Part shown: positions 62,201 to 64,000 of the stretch, one piece after another
How positions within the stretch are numbered: the first letter of the stretch is position 1
How the letters are laid out: each line of letters begins with the position of its first letter
Assembly: GCF_000310145.2 (NCBI RefSeq)
Contig: NZ_AMXA01000018.1
Span: 1 to 64,000 of the forward strand
DNA: 64,000 bases
Direction of reading: 5' to 3'
From: Thauera sp. 28
Lineage (GTDB): Bacteria; Pseudomonadota; Gammaproteobacteria; Burkholderiales; Rhodocyclaceae
The notes under the pieces: model-generated
What the model saw: only the letters and a program-made list of their open reading frames with translations
What the model was told of the DNA's origin: nothing
Database searches by the model: none
Program-made: the position numbers and the translations under genes

Positions 62201-63658
62201 TCAGGCGAAATAACCATGCAGGAACCAGCGCCCGGGCGGGTCGAGCGCCTGGAAAATCCAGCACAGGGCTTGGCCCGTGTTGTTTGCGAGGTAGTAGTCG
62301 CGGTGCACCGGATGGTCGTCCCACCAGCCGCACTCGATGCGCTCGGCCTCGCTCAGCAGGACGTAGTCTGCGCGCTCGATGGGCTTTGGCTCCGGCAGCA
62401 GCCACAGCGGACGGACGTGCAGCCCCTTGTGTTCGCGTGCGAGGGGGTTTGCGTGTGCGCTGCAGGTGTGTTGTGCGGGACTGCCGGCGCAGCTTGCATC
62501 GCCCTGGCGCCAGGCCGACTCCGGACGGTGGTCGGGCTGGGAGGCAAGCAGGTGGACGCTGGACTGGCCGAGACGGGCGCGCAGGCGGTCGAGCAGCAGG
62601 ACGGCCTGCTCGCGCAGGGTGCCGACGTCATCGAACAGCACACCTGTGCGCGCAATGGCGGCCAGCGGACGATCGGCAATCAGCCTGAGGGCGCCGACGT
62701 CCGCCTCGAGTACCAGGCGGGCCAGTTGCTCACGCAGGATCGCCAGCAGGCCAGCGGTATCCCTGCAGGGCTGGCCGAGCACCAGTTCGAGCCTGCTGTG
62801 GGGGCGATGTGCATGCTCGAGGATCAGCTGGCAATGGTCGATGGCGGCGTGTCGCGCCTGCAGCCAGCCTTCCAGGCTGGCAAGCAGTCGGCGGGCGGCG
62901 AACAGCAAGGCCTCGCTGTGATGGGTGGGTGCCGGCAACTCGAGACCGTGGCTGAACGTATCTGCCGCTTCGAACCAGGGACGCGGGTCGGGCATCTCGC
63001 CGCGTGCGCGCGCCAGACAGTGGCGCACTGCCTGGGCGCCGCGGCGCGCCAGCCCGGCTGCAGGCAGGTCGCGGGCCTCGCCGAGGCTGTGCAGGCCAAG
63101 GCCGGCGAGCAGGGCCCGGGTGTCGGCGTCGCAAGCGGCTTCGTCCTCGAGAACGGACAGTGGCAGCTGGTCGATGGCCTGCAGCCAGTCCTCACCAGCG
63201 GGGTGCCCACAGCGGGCGAACCAGCGCGCGGCCAGGGGGGTGGGAGCAAGGCCGATGCGTGCATGAAAGCCAAGTGCGGCGAGGCCGCTGGCAACCTGGG
63301 TGGTGATGTCATGAGCGCTGCCGAACAAGCGCAGGCAGCTGGCGATCTCGAGTAGTACCGCATCCGGAGAGGATAGGCTTACGCGTGGGGTGAAACGTCC
63401 TGCCCAGCTTGCGATCTCGTTCAGCGCCTCGGCTTCGCGTCGTGGCATGCGTGCATGCAGGCGGAGCTCGGGCAACAGTGCGCTTGCGCTTGTTGCGTGC
63501 TGCCCGGGACGGATGCCGGCAGCCTGCGCGGATGCGCTGGCGGCGATCAGCGGCGCGCCAGGCTTGTCGGCGGTGATGGCGATGGCCGGTACGTCGCGCA
63601 GGCCACGGGTGAAGACCTGGAGCGGCAGGTCGGGCAGCAGGATGGCGAGCCAGAGCAT
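62201..63658 (-). CDS. imuB: ImuB, catalytically degenerate Y-family polymerase homologue
   Basis: 485 aa. MLWLAILLPDLPLQVFTRGL, VLLEIASCLRLFGSAHDI and the C-terminal LHVRPLWLLPEPKPI...IECGWWDDHPVHRDYYLANN...LCWIFQ...RWFLHGYFA mark ImuB. The acidic catalytic residues of DinB/UmuC are not seen where expected. ImuB is the clamp-binding hub of the ImuA-ImuB-DnaE2 mutasome. It begins 18 bp after imuA. No dnaE2 follows; the next gene on this strand is a membrane protein. Confidence 0.88.
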   Translation of the reverse strand: MLWLAILLPDLPLQVFTRGLRDVPAIAITADKPGAPLIAASASAQAAGIRPGQHATSASALLPELRLHARMPRREAEALNEIASWAGRFTPRVSLSSPDAVLLEIASCLRLFGSAHDITTQVASGLAALGFHARIGLAPTPLAARWFARCGHPAGEDWLQAIDQLPLSVLEDEAACDADTRALLAGLGLHSLGEARDLPAAGLARRGAQAVRHCLARARGEMPDPRPWFEAADTFSHGLELPAPTHHSEALLFAARRLLASLEGWLQARHAAIDHCQLILEHAHRPHSRLELVLGQPCRDTAGLLAILREQLARLVLEADVGALRLIADRPLAAIARTGVLFDDVGTLREQAVLLLDRLRARLGQSSVHLLASQPDHRPESAWRQGDASCAGSPAQHTCSAHANPLAREHKGLHVRPLWLLPEPKPIERADYVLLSEAERIECGWWDDHPVHRDYYLANNTGQALCWIFQALDPPGRWFLHGYFA

Positions 63659-63676
63659 GGCGAAAGGCGGAGCCCG

Positions 63677-64000
63677 TCAGCGGATCGGCAGCAGGAGCGG
63701 GCGTGCCAAGGGCGGGCCGCGACGCTTGAGGATATCGACCCGGAGCTGGCCGGCCGCGGGTGTCAGGCACAGGCGCAGCGCCGCAGGCGAGGACTGGCGG
63801 GCGGCAGCGAGGGGACGGAACAGGAACAAGGGTGTGGCGCCTGCCTCGGCCGCCAGTTGCAGTCGGCGCAGCGCCGTGTTGTCCGGCATGTGCAGCCAGG
63901 CGAGCACGGCTGCACAGCTGCCGGAGGCTGCTGCCTGGCGTGCAGCCCATACGGCATCTCTGGCTTGTGGCGGGCGAACCAGCAACAGCCGCGAGAGGGC
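63677..64000 (-). CDS. imuA: ImuA, translesion synthesis-associated protein (C-terminal part; 5' end outside window)
   Basis: At least 107 aa, open to the right edge. LLLVRPPQARDAVWAARQAAASGSCAAVLAWLHMPDNTALRRLQLAAEAGATPLFLFRP is the RecA-like ImuA core; the end (LRVDILKRRGPPLARPLLLPI) is typical. Usually LexA-controlled; its promoter is outside the window. Confidence 0.85.
   Translation of the reverse strand, partial: ALSRLLLVRPPQARDAVWAARQAAASGSCAAVLAWLHMPDNTALRRLQLAAEAGATPLFLFRPLAAARQSSPAALRLCLTPAAGQLRVDILKRRGPPLARPLLLPIR

Overview
The window is a GC-rich, densely coded stretch of chromosome. Gene content and synteny point to a betaproteobacterium of the Rhodocyclales (Thauera/Azoarcus/Aromatoleum-like). 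The pointers are a complete type II secretion operon, two phasins, PPK2, the ygfZ-mltG-tmk-holB-pilZ-tatD block, an imuAB pair, and an aerobic benzoate locus whose catechol goes to meta-cleavage. The genus assignment is inference; no rRNA gene is present.

Layout. 1-2.5 kb: end of the 2-oxoglutarate dehydrogenase operon (odhB 3' end, lpdA), then zapE. 3.7-3.8 kb: a cluster of REP-like inverted repeats. 3.8-16.8 kb, minus strand: a twelve-gene T2SS operon gspC-D-E-F-G-H-I-J-K-L-M-N, followed on the same strand by a Tat-exported PhoX-type phosphatase that may be one of its substrates. 16.9-23.8 kb, plus strand: a large MscS-family channel, a DinG/YoaA helicase and the molybdopterin genes mobB-moeA-moaD-moaE. 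23.9-35.8 kb: mixed housekeeping and stress genes (phasin, DUF2249 protein, glutathione reductase, SLC13 permease, glutathione peroxidase-like protein, chemoreceptor, RcnB/CigR-like protein, PPK2, esterase, HDOD protein, xanthine phosphoribosyltransferase). 36-44.1 kb: tadA-ldt-GNAT, ygfZ-NRDE on the opposite strand, then mltG-tmk-holB-pilZ-tatD-ankyrin with start/stop overlaps. 44.2-45 kb: a second phasin with a near-consensus sigma-70 promoter flanked by two palindromes.

45-57 kb is the most informative region. An AraC/XylS-family regulator and benABCD lie on the minus strand. Divergently, on the plus strand, lie an XylE-type catechol 2,3-dioxygenase, a five-part branched-chain-amino-acid-type ABC importer and two hemerythrin-like proteins, ending at a strong terminator. 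The 310-bp divergent region holds four TGCA-N6-GGATA half-sites in exact mirror symmetry inside a larger palindrome. Each outer half-site overlaps a -35 element by 2 bp, and each -35 lies 17 bp from a plausible -10. This looks like one BenR/XylS operator hub that switches on uptake, ring hydroxylation and ring cleavage together. In the same cluster the expected ATG of benC reads AGG.

57-64 kb: a RidA-family protein, two tandem tRNA-Val(CAC) genes with promoter and terminator, an M61-type peptidase with a PDZ domain, a MATE transporter coupled to a small membrane protein, and imuB with the end of imuA. No integrase, transposase, phage gene or CRISPR array was seen.
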